From Homoserinimonas aerilata (GTDB lineage: Bacteria > Actinomycetota > Actinomycetes > Actinomycetales > Microbacteriaceae), in assembly GCF_006716125.1 (NCBI RefSeq), contig NZ_VFOM01000001.1:930001-994000 (forward strand): a DNA stretch of 64,000 bases. Direction: 5' to 3'. The notes under the pieces were generated by a model. It did no database searches and was not told the origin of the DNA. It was given only the letters and a program-made list of their open reading frames with translations. Made by a program: the position numbers and the translations under genes. Below are positions 9,296 through 18,631 of this stretch, piece after piece; positions within the stretch are counted from its first letter, which is position 1; each line of letters begins with the position of its first letter.

Positions 9296-9322
9296 TTGGC
9301 AGTCAACTTGTTCGAGTGCCAA
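9296..9322. promoter_or_regulatory. CIRCE operator for HrcA
   Basis: TTGGCAGTC, nine bases, then GAGTGCCAA: the 9-9-9 architecture of CIRCE (consensus TTAGCACTC-N9-GAGTGCTAA) with one mismatch between arms. It ends 21 bases before the hrcA start. A TACAAT hexamer at 9291-9296 touches its left edge and may be the -10, so HrcA binding would block RNA polymerase. It predicts autoregulation of hrcA-dnaJ by heat shock. Confidence 0.88.
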
Positions 9323-9343
9323 TGACCGTGAGGGCGGTGGATT

Positions 9344-10366
9344 GTGGTCTCAGATCGCGGTCTCGAGGTGCTCCGGGTGATCGTGCAGGACTATGTGGAG
9401 TCCCGAGAGCCTGTCGGCTCCAAGTCGATCGTCGAGCGCCATTCATTCGGCGTGTCCGCGGCGACGATCCGCAACGACATGGCCCAGCTCGAGGAGGAGG
9501 AGTTGATTGCCGCGCCGCACACCTCCTCCGGCCGTGTGCCGACCGACAAGGGTTATCGCCTCTTCGTCAACCAGCTCGCCGATCTCAGGCCGTTGAATGC
9601 GGCGCAGCGGCAGGCGATCCACGCGTTCCTGGGCGAATCGGCCGATCTCGATGACGTGCTCGCGCGCACGGTGCGCCTGCTCTCGCAGCTCACGCATCAG
9701 GTCGCTCTTGTGCAGTACCCGTCTCTGGGGCGCTCGCGCATCCGTCATGTCGAGTTGGTGCCGCTCACCGAGTCGCGCATTCTCACCGTGCTGATCACCG
9801 ACACCGGTCGGGTGGAGCAGCGCATGGTCGACGTGGGGCCCGGCCTCGATGACGAGTTTTTGAGTGACCTGCGGATGCGCATCAACTCGGCCCTCGACGG
9901 GCTGCTCCTCACGGAGGCGGCTGCGCGCCTCGACTCGCTCGCCGACGACTTCGCTCCTGCTCGGCGCGAGGTGGTGCATCCGATCGCGGCCAGCCTGGCC
10001 GAGCAGGTTCTCGCGAACAGGCACGACAGGCTCGTGATGGCGGGGGCTGCGAATCTTGCGCGCACGGAGGAGGACTTCGCCGGCAGCATCTATCCTGTTC
10101 TGGAGGCGATCGAGGAGCAGGTCACCCTGCTGAAGCTCTTCGGCGAGATGGAGCAGGATCAGGCTGGCATCTCGGTGCGCATCGGCCGGGAGAACGAGTC
10201 TTTCGGCCTCGGCGAGGCTTCCGTGCTGAGCACGGGCTACACGGCGGCCGGCGGCGAGCTTGCCCGCCTGGGGCTTCTGGGGCCGACCCGGATGGACTAT
10301 TCCAGCAATATGGCGGCGGTTCGTGCGGTTGCACGTTACCTGTCGCGCCTGTTGGGCGAGAGTTGA
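9344..10366 (+). CDS. hrcA: Heat-inducible transcription repressor HrcA
   Basis: Repressor of class I heat-shock genes (340 aa) that binds CIRCE and needs GroEL for folding. The N-terminal winged helix is recognisable by SDRGLEVLRVIVQDYVESREPVGSK-like sequence and GVSAATIRNDMAQLEEEELI, followed by PHTSSGRVPTDKGYRLFV. The C-terminal GAF-like domain includes SRILTVLITD and GPTRMDYSSNMAAV. The GTG start at 9344 has a GGGCGGTGG element upstream and lies just behind a CIRCE site. The gene is 48 bases ahead of dnaJ, with which it forms an operon. Confidence 0.95.
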   Translation: MVSDRGLEVLRVIVQDYVESREPVGSKSIVERHSFGVSAATIRNDMAQLEEEELIAAPHTSSGRVPTDKGYRLFVNQLADLRPLNAAQRQAIHAFLGESADLDDVLARTVRLLSQLTHQVALVQYPSLGRSRIRHVELVPLTESRILTVLITDTGRVEQRMVDVGPGLDDEFLSDLRMRINSALDGLLLTEAAARLDSLADDFAPARREVVHPIAASLAEQVLANRHDRLVMAGAANLARTEEDFAGSIYPVLEAIEEQVTLLKLFGEMEQDQAGISVRIGRENESFGLGEASVLSTGYTAAGGELARLGLLGPTRMDYSSNMAAVRAVARYLSRLLGES

Positions 10367-10414
10367 CTGTGGCGCGGCGCGTCACACGAGAGAACAAGAA
10401 TCTAAGGAACTGCA

Positions 10415-11515
10415 GTGGCTGACCATTACGAAGTACTCGGCGTCGACCGGGATGCGACCCCCGAGGTGATCAAGAAGGCGTACCGTCGTCTTGCCCGCGA
10501 GTTGCACCCCGATGTGAATCCGGGAGCGGATGCCGCCGATCGCTTCAAGGACGTGACCCACGCCTATGACGTGCTCTCCGACCCCAAGCAGAAGGAGCAG
10601 TACGATCTGGGCGACCAGGCCGGCTTCGGCGGTGGATTCGGTGGCTTCGGCGACATCTTCGAGACCTTCTTCGGCGGTGGGGGCGGCGGCAATCGCCCTC
10701 CGCGTTCTCGCACGGAGCGAGGGCAGGATGCGCTCGTCCGCATCGAGGTGACGCTCGAGGATGTCATCTTCGGCACGCAGCACGAGGTCGAGGTCGACAC
10801 GGCCGTCACGTGCAAGACGTGCGCGGGCTCCTGCTGCGCCCCGGGCACCGAGATGGCGACATGCGACATCTGTGGCGGCTCCGGCCTCATCCAGCGTTCC
10901 GTGCGCAGCCTGCTCGGCAATGTGATGACCTCGAGCCCCTGTGGCACCTGCCGCGGCTTCGGCACGGTCATCCCGAACCCGTGCTCGACGTGCTCCGGCC
11001 AGGGCCGCGTGCGCGCCCGCCGTCGCATCCCCGTCGACATCCCCGCCGGCGTTGACACGGGCCTTCGCCTGCAGATGCCGAGTCAGGGCGAGGTCGGCCC
11101 GGCCGGTGGGCCCAACGGCGACCTGTACCTCGAGATCAAGGTGCGCCACCACGATGTGTTCAGCCGCAATGGCGACGACATCCTGGCGACGCTCGAGGTG
11201 CAGATGACGGATGCGATCCTCGGCACGACGGCCACGTTCGACGCGCTCGATGGTCCGGTCGAGCTGGAGATCAAGCCCGGCGCGCAGAGCGCGGAGGTGA
11301 TCACGGTCAAGGATCGTGGCGTCACCCACCTGCGTGGTTCGGGCCGTGGTGATCTGAAGGTCGGCATCCAGGTGCTCACGCCCACGAAGCTCAACTCGAA
11401 GTCGAAGGAGCTCATCGCCGAGCTGGCCCGCGTGCAGAATGCGGTGCCGCCGCATCTGGCGCACTTCCAGCAGGGGCTGTTCCAGAAGCTGCGCGACCGC
11501 TTCCTGAACATCTAG
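10415..11515 (+). CDS. dnaJ: Chaperone DnaJ (type I J-protein)
   Basis: Hsp40 co-chaperone (366 aa) that stimulates DnaK ATPase. The J domain occupies residues 1-70 with the HPD motif at 31-33; a Gly/Phe-rich linker (GGGFGGFGDIFETFFGGGGGG) follows. Four zinc-binding repeats lie at about residues 132-195: CKTCAGSC, CDICGGSG, CGTCRGFG and CSTCSGQG; the first departs from CxxCxGxG at its last position. The C-terminal substrate-binding domains start at RRRIPVDIPAGVD. AAGGA precedes GTG 10415. This is the hrcA-linked (DnaJ2-type) copy, so it should follow HrcA/CIRCE control. Confidence 0.95.
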   Translation: MADHYEVLGVDRDATPEVIKKAYRRLARELHPDVNPGADAADRFKDVTHAYDVLSDPKQKEQYDLGDQAGFGGGFGGFGDIFETFFGGGGGGNRPPRSRTERGQDALVRIEVTLEDVIFGTQHEVEVDTAVTCKTCAGSCCAPGTEMATCDICGGSGLIQRSVRSLLGNVMTSSPCGTCRGFGTVIPNPCSTCSGQGRVRARRRIPVDIPAGVDTGLRLQMPSQGEVGPAGGPNGDLYLEIKVRHHDVFSRNGDDILATLEVQMTDAILGTTATFDALDGPVELEIKPGAQSAEVITVKDRGVTHLRGSGRGDLKVGIQVLTPTKLNSKSKELIAELARVQNAVPPHLAHFQQGLFQKLRDRFLNI

Positions 11516-11537
11516 CTGCGACAGGCGGGAGACGAGC

Positions 11538-12266
11538 GTGGCGCACTTCTACCTGAACGAGTCGCTAGTGTCGGCGGCGCCGGGCGCATCCGTCTCGATC
11601 GAGGGTGCCGAGGCCAGGCATGCCGTCACGGTGAGTCGCATCCGGGTGGGGGAGTCGCTGTCGATCGGCAACGGTGCGGGGCTTGTCGTGACCGGGCCGG
11701 TTGTGGAGGCGGATGCTGCCCGTCTCGTCGTCGAGGCCGTCGACGTCGTCGAGACCCCGGTGCCGTCGCCTGCGGTGCTGCTCGTGCAGGCTCTGGCCAA
11801 GGGCGATCGCGATGAGTCCGCCGTGCAGGCGGCGACCGAGCTCGGTGTGGATGCTGTTGTGCCGTGGGCTGCGCAGCGCTCGATCGTGAGATGGCAGGGC
11901 CCCAAGGTGGCGAAGGGCATCGAGCGGTGGAGGGCGATCGTGCGCGAGGCCACGAAGCAGTCGATGAGGCCGCGCATCCCTGAGGTGCGGGAGCTGGCGT
12001 CGACGACCGCAGTCGCCGCGCTGGCGTCGCAACTGCGTGTGCTCGTGCTGGAGCCGACGGCGGAACAGCGGCTGTCTGAGCTCGAACTCGACGGGCGCGA
12101 TGTTGCCGTCGTCGTGGGGCCGGAGGGAGGCATCGCGCCGGCCGAGCTCGAGCAGTTGGCCGCGGCAGGAGCCGTCGCTGTGCGTCTCGGCGACGGGGTG
12201 CTGCGAACCTCCACGGCGGGTCCCGCGGCGATCGCGGTACTGAGCGCGCGCCTGGGCCGCTGGTAG
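11538..12266 (+). CDS. rsmE: 16S rRNA (uracil(1498)-N(3))-methyltransferase
   Basis: SPOUT-family methyltransferase (242 aa) that methylates U1498 of 16S rRNA using S-adenosylmethionine. The N-terminal PUA-like domain contains ARHAVTVSRIRVGE. The knotted C-terminal domain carries the cofactor-binding motifs VVVGPEGGI and RLGDGVLRTSTAG typical of RsmE. GTG 11538 lies 22 bases after dnaJ, with GGGAG upstream. The dnaJ-rsmE-HIT-phoH-ybeY order is common in Actinobacteria. Confidence 0.93.
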   Translation: MAHFYLNESLVSAAPGASVSIEGAEARHAVTVSRIRVGESLSIGNGAGLVVTGPVVEADAARLVVEAVDVVETPVPSPAVLLVQALAKGDRDESAVQAATELGVDAVVPWAAQRSIVRWQGPKVAKGIERWRAIVREATKQSMRPRIPEVRELASTTAVAALASQLRVLVLEPTAEQRLSELELDGRDVAVVVGPEGGIAPAELEQLAAAGAVAVRLGDGVLRTSTAGPAAIAVLSARLGRW

Positions 12267-12323
12267 TGGCGGCAGCCACGCTCGCGCCGCAGTGCCGGGC
12301 CGGTTGTCGCTTAGGCTTGTCGT

Positions 12324-12680
12324 ATGCCTGACCATGCCGAACCGTCCATCTTCACGAGGATCATCGATCGTGAGATCCCGGCCGACGTCGTCTTCGAGAG
12401 CGAGCGGCTGATCGCGATCCGCGACATCGCGCCGAAGGCCCCTGTGCACCTGCTTGTGATCCCGAAGGATCCGCAGTTCCGTGATGTCGTCGAACTCGCG
12501 GCGGGCGATCCGGAGCTCCTCGCAGAGATGGTCGCCGCGGCTGCGACGCTGGCAGAGGAACACTGTGGCGGCCAGTTCCGTCTCGTGTTCAACACGGGCA
12601 CGGATGCCGGCCAGACGGTGTTCCACGTTCACGCCCACATCATGGGCGGCGGGCTCACGGAAGGCTCCCTTGGCGATTGA
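12324..12680 (+). CDS. hinT: Histidine triad (HIT) family nucleotide hydrolase
   Basis: HIT-domain protein of 118 aa, related to HinT/PKCI nucleoside phosphoramidate hydrolases. The catalytic triad motif HVHAHIMGG lies at residues ~101-109, and the N-terminus has the family-typical IFTRIIDREIPADVVFES with RDIAPKAPVHLLVIPK. The start is ATG 12324. Its 3' end overlaps the likely start of phoH by 11 bases. Confidence 0.93.
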   Translation: MPDHAEPSIFTRIIDREIPADVVFESERLIAIRDIAPKAPVHLLVIPKDPQFRDVVELAAGDPELLAEMVAAAATLAEEHCGGQFRLVFNTGTDAGQTVFHVHAHIMGGGLTEGSLGD

Positions 12681-13731
12681 CGACGGCTTCGAATCGGCGC
12701 ACGGCCCAGCATCCCCGGGCGGCTCCGACGGCAGCGGCGCGCAGGATGCCGTCACAAGCGAGCGCTTTCGGGTGGACGGCGTGGCGATGGTGCACCTTCT
12801 GGGGCCGCAGGATCGCCTGCTTCGCACCATGGAGGAACAGCATCCGCTCGTCTCGGTGCACGTCCGTGGCAACGAGATCCAACTCGATGGGCCTGTAGAT
12901 CAGGTGCGCGCCGTGCGCAGGCTCATCGATGAGCTCGCCGTGCTGGCCCGGGCCGAGCATGATCTCGGCGTGGGTGATGTGCGCGAGTCTGCTCGACTCA
13001 TCGCGAGCGACGGGGAGCGCCCCAGCGATGTTCTGGGGCAGCCGATCCTGACCAGCCGGGGCAAGAGCATCCGACCGAAGACGCTCGGTCAGCGCGACTA
13101 TGTCGATGCGATCGACGAGAACACGATCGTGTTCGGCATCGGCCCTGCGGGCACCGGCAAGACCTACCTGGCGATGGCGAAGGCTGTGCAGGCCCTGCAG
13201 CGCAAGGAGGTCAACCGCATCATCCTGACCCGTCCGGCGGTCGAGGCTGGCGAGCGGCTGGGCTTCCTTCCGGGAACCCTCACCGACAAGATCGACCCCT
13301 ACCTTCGCCCGCTGTACGACGCGCTGAACGAGATGATGGACCCCGATGTGGTCGTCAAGCTGATGGCGATCGGCACGATCGAGGTCGCCCCGCTCGCCTA
13401 TATGCGTGGGCGCACGCTCAATGACTCCTTCGTGGTGCTCGATGAGGCGCAGAACACGACGCCGGAGCAGATGAAGATGTTCCTCACGAGGCTCGGTTTC
13501 GGCTCGAAGATGGTCGTCACGGGGGATGTCACGCAAGTGGACCTGCCGATGGGGTCGAGCGGGCTGAAGCTGGTCACCCATGTACTCGACGAGATCGACG
13601 AGATCCACTTCGCGATGCTCACGAGCGCCGATGTCGTGCGGCACACGCTTGTCGGCCGCATCGTCGACGCCTACACCCGCTATGACGCGGAACGACAGAT
13701 GAACAGCTTCGAACGAGAGGGACGCCCGTGA
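12670..13731 (+). CDS. PhoH-like ATPase (YbeZ type)
   Basis: Predicted cytosolic NTPase of the PhoH family (353 aa), commonly linked with YbeY in rRNA and ribosome maintenance. Walker A is GPAGTGKT at about residues 158-165 and Walker B VVLDEAQN near 254; [16 protein letters not shown] and [10 protein letters not shown] are further family motifs. An N-terminal KH-like stretch ([14 protein letters not shown]) precedes the ATPase. I choose TTG 12670 because GGAAGG stands about five bases upstream; the frame extends further back inside the HIT gene but those residues are not PhoH-like. The stop overlaps ybeY by four bases. Confidence 0.9.
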   Translation: MAIDDGFESAHGPASPGGSDGSGAQDAVTSERFRVDGVAMVHLLGPQDRLLRTMEEQHPLVSVHVRGNEIQLDGPVDQVRAVRRLIDELAVLARAEHDLGVGDVRESARLIASDGERPSDVLGQPILTSRGKSIRPKTLGQRDYVDAIDENTIVFGIGPAGTGKTYLAMAKAVQALQRKEVNRIILTRPAVEAGERLGFLPGTLTDKIDPYLRPLYDALNEMMDPDVVVKLMAIGTIEVAPLAYMRGRTLNDSFVVLDEAQNTTPEQMKMFLTRLGFGSKMVVTGDVTQVDLPMGSSGLKLVTHVLDEIDEIHFAMLTSADVVRHTLVGRIVDAYTRYDAERQMNSFEREGRP

Positions 13732-14192
13732 GCATCGAGGTCAACAACGAGTCGGTCGTCGAGGTCGACGAGGCCGCGCTGCAGCGCCTCGCGCTCTACG
13801 CGCTCGACCAGCTGCACGTGCACCCCGACGCCGAGCTGTCGATCGTGCTCGTCGACGAGGCGGCGATGGAACAGCTGCACGTGCAGTGGATGGATGAGCC
13901 CGGGCCGACCGATGTGCTCAGCTTTCCGATGGACGAGCTGCGCCCGGGCACCGACGACGAACTGACCCCTGCCGGGCTGCTCGGCGATGTGGTGCTCTGC
14001 CCGCAGGTGGCGCAGTCTCAGGCCGACACGGCGGGGCACAGCATGCTCGATGAGCTGCTCCTGCTGACGGCCCACGGCATCCTGCATCTTCTCGGCTTCG
14101 ACCACGCCGAGCCCGATGAGGAGCGCGAGATGTTCGGTCTGCAGCGTGAGATCCTGCTCGGCTTCGCCGCCGAGGAGAGACGTCGCCGGTGA
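13728..14192 (+). CDS. ybeY: rRNA maturation endoribonuclease YbeY
   Basis: Zinc-dependent endoribonuclease (154 aa) required for 16S rRNA 3'-end maturation and ribosome quality control. The metal-binding motif [11 protein letters not shown] is at about residues 115-125, and [11 protein letters not shown] is the second family block. The GTG start overlaps the phoH stop (GTGA). The phoH-ybeY-CNNM-era series is a known conserved cluster. Confidence 0.95.
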   Translation: MSIEVNNESVVEVDEAALQRLALYALDQLHVHPDAELSIVLVDEAAMEQLHVQWMDEPGPTDVLSFPMDELRPGTDDELTPAGLLGDVVLCPQVAQSQADTAGHSMLDELLLLTAHGILHLLGFDHAEPDEEREMFGLQREILLGFAAEERRRR

Positions 14193-14238
14193 CGATGATG
14201 CCCGGATGCCCACAGCGGCCTGAGCGGGCGGCAACGTC

Positions 14239-15543
14239 ATGACGATCGTCTTCGTCATCGCGGCGGTGCTCCTCGTCGCCTTCGGTGGCCTGCTGGCTGC
14301 CGCCGACGCCGCGATCGGCGTGCTCTCCCGCGCCGATGTGCAGGATCTCGCCCAGGATTCGCGTTTCCGTCGCTCGCTTCTGGCGATCTCCTCCGACATG
14401 GGAGCGCATGTCAACGCCCTCAACTTCATGCGCGTGGTTGCCGAGACGACGGCGGCCGTTCTGGTGACGATGTCGTTCGCGACCCTGTTCGAGCAGTGGT
14501 GGCTCGCGCTGCTGTGCTCGGCGTTCATCATGATCGTGACCTCCTTCGTTCTGGTCGGCTCCAGCCCGCGCAGTGTGGGGCGCGAGCACGCCAGACCCAT
14601 CCTGCGGGCCTCGGCCTGGGTGGTGCACGCGATCCGCGTGCTGCTGGGCCCGGTCGCGGCGGCGCTCGTCGCGATCGGCAACAGGGTCACCCCGGGCCGG
14701 CCGAAGACGGTCACGTTCAGCTCTGAGGAGCAGCTGCTGAGCATGGTCGACGAGGCGACGGAACTCGACGTGCTCGAGGAGCAGGACCGTGAGCTCATCC
14801 ATTCGATCTTCGAGTTCAACGACACGGTCGTGCGCGAGGTGATGATCCCGCGCACCGACATGATGACGATCGACGGGGTCGACGGCATCGAGCAGGCCAT
14901 GTCGGCATTCCTCGGTCAGGGGATCTCCCGCATGCCGGTGCTCGGTGACGACGTCGACGAGGTTCTGGGGGTGCTGTACCTGCGCGATGTGGCGCGGCTC
15001 AGCCACGAGCAGCCGATCGACGCGCAGTCGGTGACGATGGCCGAGCTGGCCCGGCCCGCACTGTTCGTGCCCGAGTCGAAGAAGGCAGACGACCTGCTGC
15101 GTCAGATGCAGCTGGAGTCGAACCACCTGGCCATGGTCGTGGACGAGTACGGCGGCATTGCCGGGCTGGTGACGCTCGAGGATCTGATCGAGGAGCTCGT
15201 CGGCGACATCTCAGACGAGTACGACCGTGCGGTCGAGGAGATCAAGGATCTGGGTGACGGGCGCTTCCGGGTTGCTGCACGACTGCCGGTGGATGAGCTG
15301 GGTGAGCTCTTCGGCATCGACCTCGACGACGATGACGTCGATTCGGTTGGTGGGCTGCTGACGAAGGTGTTCGGCCGGCTGCCGAAGTCGGGTTCTGTTG
15401 CGAGGACATCCGGTCTGATCCTCACCGCCGAGCGCACCGAGGGGCGCCGCAAGCGCCTCAGCACAGTACTGGTCGAACGCGATGCGGCGCTGATCGACGC
15501 ACAAGAGGCTTTCCGCGAGATGAGGACACCCAATGAGCAGTGA
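14239..15543 (+). CDS. CNNM/CorC-type hemolysin family protein with CBS pair
   Basis: Membrane protein (434 aa) of the CNNM/CorC (UPF0053) family, implicated in magnesium and cobalt efflux. The N-terminal DUF21 transmembrane region (residues 1-140) begins IVFVIAAVLLVAFGGLLAAADAA. A tandem CBS domain follows (about 195-320, with VREVMIPRTDMMTID and NHLAMVVDEYGGIAGLVTLEDLIEELVG). A CorC_HlyC domain closes the protein (RFRVAARLPVDELGELFG). It overlaps era by 11 bases and is in the ybeY-era operon. Confidence 0.9.
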   Translation: MTIVFVIAAVLLVAFGGLLAAADAAIGVLSRADVQDLAQDSRFRRSLLAISSDMGAHVNALNFMRVVAETTAAVLVTMSFATLFEQWWLALLCSAFIMIVTSFVLVGSSPRSVGREHARPILRASAWVVHAIRVLLGPVAAALVAIGNRVTPGRPKTVTFSSEEQLLSMVDEATELDVLEEQDRELIHSIFEFNDTVVREVMIPRTDMMTIDGVDGIEQAMSAFLGQGISRMPVLGDDVDEVLGVLYLRDVARLSHEQPIDAQSVTMAELARPALFVPESKKADDLLRQMQLESNHLAMVVDEYGGIAGLVTLEDLIEELVGDISDEYDRAVEEIKDLGDGRFRVAARLPVDELGELFGIDLDDDDVDSVGGLLTKVFGRLPKSGSVARTSGLILTAERTEGRRKRLSTVLVERDAALIDAQEAFREMRTPNEQ

Positions 15544-16456
15544 CACACCAGGCGAGCAGGCGGGCGCGGCGACGCACAGGGCGGGGTTCGTCACCTTCGT
15601 CGGGCGCCCGAACGTGGGCAAGTCGACGCTGACGAATGCCCTCGTCGGCGAGAAGGTCGCCATCACGAGCAGCAAGCCGCAGACGACCCGCCGGGCGATC
15701 CGCGGAATCGTGCACCGGGCATCCGGCCAGCTCGTTCTGGTGGACACGCCCGGCATCCACCGGCCGCGCACTCTTCTGGGCGAGCGGCTGAACACGGTCG
15801 TGCAGGACACGCTCGGCGAGGTCGACGTGATCTGCTTCTGCGTGCCCGCGAACGAGAAGCTCGGGCCGGGCGATCGCTTCATCAACGAGCAGCTGGATGC
15901 CTTCCCGCGCGCGAAGAAGGTCGCCATCGTCACGAAGGTCGATGCGGCGGGGCGGGCCCATGTGGCCGAGCAGCTTCTGGCGGTGTCTGAGCTGCGCGAC
16001 TGGGAGGCGGTCATTCCGGTGTCGGCGCTCACCAGCATCCAGCTCGACACTCTCACCGACGAGCTGATCGCCCTCCTGCCGGAGTCGCCCGCCCTGTACC
16101 CGGCGGAGACGGTGACGGAGGAGAGGCTGGAGGATCGTATCGCGGAGCTGATCCGGGAGGCGGCGCTCGAGGGTGTGCAGGATGAGCTGCCGCATTCGAT
16201 CGCGATCACCATCGACGACATCGTGGAGCGCGACGACAAGGATCTTGTCGAGATCTACGCGAATCTCTTCGTGGAGCGTGACAGCCAGAAGGGCATCATC
16301 ATCGGCCACAAGGGCAGCCGGCTTGCGGAGGTCGGTGCTCGGGCGAGGGCGCAGATCGAGCCGCTCATCGGCAGCAGGGTGTTCCTGTCGTTGCGGGTGA
16401 AGGTCGCAAAGGACTGGCAGCGCGACTCGAAGCAGCTTGGCCGTCTGGGCTTCTGA
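15533..16456 (+). CDS. era: GTPase Era
   Basis: Ribosome-associated GTPase (307 aa) needed for 30S maturation; it binds the 3' end of 16S rRNA. The G1 motif GRPNVGKST is at residues 24-32, G3 DTPGIHRP near 71, and G4 reads TKVD (instead of NKxD) near 134. The C-terminal KH domain has IIIGHKGSRL near residue 257. Start ATG 15533 lies inside the preceding gene. It is the last gene of the rsmE-era run. Confidence 0.95.
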   Translation: MSSDTPGEQAGAATHRAGFVTFVGRPNVGKSTLTNALVGEKVAITSSKPQTTRRAIRGIVHRASGQLVLVDTPGIHRPRTLLGERLNTVVQDTLGEVDVICFCVPANEKLGPGDRFINEQLDAFPRAKKVAIVTKVDAAGRAHVAEQLLAVSELRDWEAVIPVSALTSIQLDTLTDELIALLPESPALYPAETVTEERLEDRIAELIREAALEGVQDELPHSIAITIDDIVERDDKDLVEIYANLFVERDSQKGIIIGHKGSRLAEVGARARAQIEPLIGSRVFLSLRVKVAKDWQRDSKQLGRLGF

Positions 16457-16460
16457 TCCC

Positions 16461-16497
16461 ACCCCTCGCGGGTTGAGGAGCGTCTCGAAACCCTCGC
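16461..16497. repeat. REP-like inverted repeat downstream of era
   Basis: GGGTTGAG and CTCGAAACCC face each other around GAGCGT, giving an imperfect hairpin right after era. The CTCGAAACC core recurs in the element at 38567-38610 and, in the variant CTCGAGACC, at the end of the repeats near 28890. It may act as the transcript end. Confidence 0.55.
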
Positions 16498-16572
16498 ACC
16501 CCCGCTACATCTCAAGGATGATCTTCCCCGTCCGGTGACGGCACCGAGCCCCTCAGGCCGTACCGTGGAGGG

Positions 16573-17850
16573 ATGTTCCGCTCCCTGACCACGCGCCAGC
16601 TACTGTTCGACATCCTGGTGTCGGCGTCGTGCGTGCTCGTCAGGCTGGCGCTCGGCGTGCCCGACCTGGCGATGGCGGTCGTGATCGTGGCGATGGGCGC
16701 CGCTCTCGGGCTGCGTCGCGCGAATCCTCAGCTCGCGCTCATGGTCGCGTGGGCCGGGGCGCTGTTGCAGGTGCTCACCCTGCAGCAGCCGGATGTCTCC
16801 AATCTGGCGATCCTGCCGGTGCTGTTCGCGACGGCCGCCTATGGTTCTCGCACGGTGCGCTGGTTCGGGCTCGGCTCGGCCGGCGCTGGTGCACTGGTCA
16901 TTGCGCTGTACATGTTCCTGCAGAGCGGCACGCTCGGAGGGGTCTGTTCGGTGGAGTCGACACTCGGCTGCCTCCGCAACCAGATCGTCGATTTCACGCT
17001 CGTCTTCGGCCTCATCTTCGTCAGCAGCCTTGTCGCTTTCGTGCTGAGTTGGACTCTCGGGCTTCTGGGGCGCACCCGCCGTCTCTCATCGGAGAGCCGG
17101 GCGGCGCAACGGCAGGCTGAGCTGGAGCAGGAGGAGGCGGAGCGCCTGGCGATCGTCGAGCAGGAGCGCAATCGCATCGCCCGCGACATGCATGACGTTG
17201 TGGCTCATTCGCTTGCGGTTGTGATCGCGCAGGCCGACGGCGCCCGTTATGTGGCGAAGTCCGACCCCGGTGCGGTGGAGGAGGCGTTGGCGGCCATTTC
17301 GGGTACGGCGCGTGAGGCGCTCGGCGATGTGCGCATCCTGCTGGGGCAGCTCAGGCACAGCCAGGGTGTGGGCCCGCAGCCGACGCTCGACGATCTGGAT
17401 CGTCTCATTGAGCAGATGGGCGCTTCGGGGCTTGTGATCGACAGCCGTGAGCTTCTGAGGGGCGAAGCTCGGGATGCTCGGACGCTGCCTGGTCAGTTGG
17501 GTTCGGGTCAGCAGTTGGCTGTGTTCCGCATCGTGCAGGAGGCGCTCACGAATGCTTTGCGCCATGGCGACACTACGCAGGAGGTATCGCTTGTGCTCGA
17601 CTGGTCTGCCAACGGGCTCGAGTTGCTCATCGACAATGCAGTGGCGGAGAACACTTCTGAGCTGGGCACACACGGGCACGGTCTCGCCGGTATGAGGGAG
17701 AGGGCTTCGCTCGTGGGCGGTTCGCTGGTGACGGGGGTGCAGGGTGAGCGTTTTGTCGTCACGGCGAGCATCCCGTTCGAACCGCGAAGCGCCGAATTGA
17801 CAGGAAATGAGCCCCGGATGGCGGGCGCCGAGGTGGGGGAGCACGAATGA
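16573..17850 (+). CDS. Sensor histidine kinase, NarL/LiaS-type (HisKA_3)
   Basis: Membrane histidine kinase (425 aa) with several hydrophobic segments in the first ~160 residues and almost no extracellular sensor domain, the 'intramembrane-sensing' layout. The dimerisation domain carries RIARDMHDVVAHSL, where His207 is the expected phospho-acceptor. The ATPase domain has the N-box IVQEALTNALRHG near 322 and a GLAGMRERASLVGG G-box. It overlaps its response regulator by four bases and lies just upstream of an ABC transporter, suggesting envelope-stress or antibiotic sensing. The ligand is unknown. Confidence 0.9.
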   Translation: MFRSLTTRQLLFDILVSASCVLVRLALGVPDLAMAVVIVAMGAALGLRRANPQLALMVAWAGALLQVLTLQQPDVSNLAILPVLFATAAYGSRTVRWFGLGSAGAGALVIALYMFLQSGTLGGVCSVESTLGCLRNQIVDFTLVFGLIFVSSLVAFVLSWTLGLLGRTRRLSSESRAAQRQAELEQEEAERLAIVEQERNRIARDMHDVVAHSLAVVIAQADGARYVAKSDPGAVEEALAAISGTAREALGDVRILLGQLRHSQGVGPQPTLDDLDRLIEQMGASGLVIDSRELLRGEARDARTLPGQLGSGQQLAVFRIVQEALTNALRHGDTTQEVSLVLDWSANGLELLIDNAVAENTSELGTHGHGLAGMRERASLVGGSLVTGVQGERFVVTASIPFEPRSAELTGNEPRMAGAEVGEHE

Positions 17851-18515
17851 GTGAGCCGATCACGGTCGGGCTGGTCGACGATCAGGCCCTGTTCAGGGCG
17901 GGCATCCGGATGCTCGTGTCGTCGCAGTCGGATCTCGCTTTCGTCGGCGAGGCGGCCGATGGTGCTGAGGGCATCGCCATGGCGAGGGAGCATCGGCCGG
18001 ATGTGATCCTGATGGACATCCGCATGCCTGTCATGGACGGCATCGAGTCGACGGCAACGATTCTCGCTGATGCCGAGGCCCGTGGTGGGCGCCCGCCTCG
18101 CGTGATCGTGCTGACGACCTTCGACCTCGATGAGGCGGCGACGCGCGCGATCAGGGCGGGTGCGAGCGGTTTCGTGTTGAAGGATGCCGAGCCGGAGTTC
18201 CTGCTTGCGGCGATCCGCACGGTTCACGCCGGCACCTCGGTCATCGCGGCCTCAGCCACCCGGGAACTGTTCGAGCACTTTGCGGAGAGGCCCTCGAGCC
18301 TGAGCGAGCCGCAGGAGTTCGCCATGCTCACCGGCAGGGAGCGCGACATCTTCACGCTGGCGGCGAAGGGGCTCAGCAATGCCGAGATCGCTCGGCAGGA
18401 GTTTCTGAGCGAGGCGACGGTGAAGACCCACATCAGCCGCATCCTCGCAAAGCTGAGTCTGCGTGATCGGGTGCAGCTCGTGGTCTTCGCGTTTGAGAAC
18501 GGGCTCGCCGACTGA
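17847..18515 (+). CDS. LuxR/NarL-family response regulator
   Basis: Two-component response regulator (222 aa). The receiver domain has the acidic pair (VGLVDDQ) and the phospho-acceptor Asp57 in VILMDIRMPVMDG; LTTFDLDEAA and GFVLKDAEPEFL complete the active-site region. The C-terminal LuxR helix-turn-helix (about 150-215) reads LTGRERDIFTLAAKGLSNAEIA with SEATVKTHISRILAKL. It is translated from ATG overlapping the kinase stop. Its likely target is the ABC transporter genes that begin 117 bases downstream. Confidence 0.92.
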   Translation: MSEPITVGLVDDQALFRAGIRMLVSSQSDLAFVGEAADGAEGIAMAREHRPDVILMDIRMPVMDGIESTATILADAEARGGRPPRVIVLTTFDLDEAATRAIRAGASGFVLKDAEPEFLLAAIRTVHAGTSVIAASATRELFEHFAERPSSLSEPQEFAMLTGRERDIFTLAAKGLSNAEIARQEFLSEATVKTHISRILAKLSLRDRVQLVVFAFENGLAD

Positions 18516-18631
18516 AGGTGCCGCCTGCGCGGATCGCCATCCTGCGGGGCATCCGGAGTCATCCTTCAGATGTACGGATGCGCGACCTGCGCCGGATGCC
18601 CGGGGCCCGCCGCGAATCAGACGATTGAAGC

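Noticed and set aside
10810..10850. First zinc repeat of DnaJ (CKTCAGSC) considered a damaging change
   Set aside because: The cysteines are present and the other three repeats are normal; GSCCAPGT-type sequences appear to be a lineage variant.
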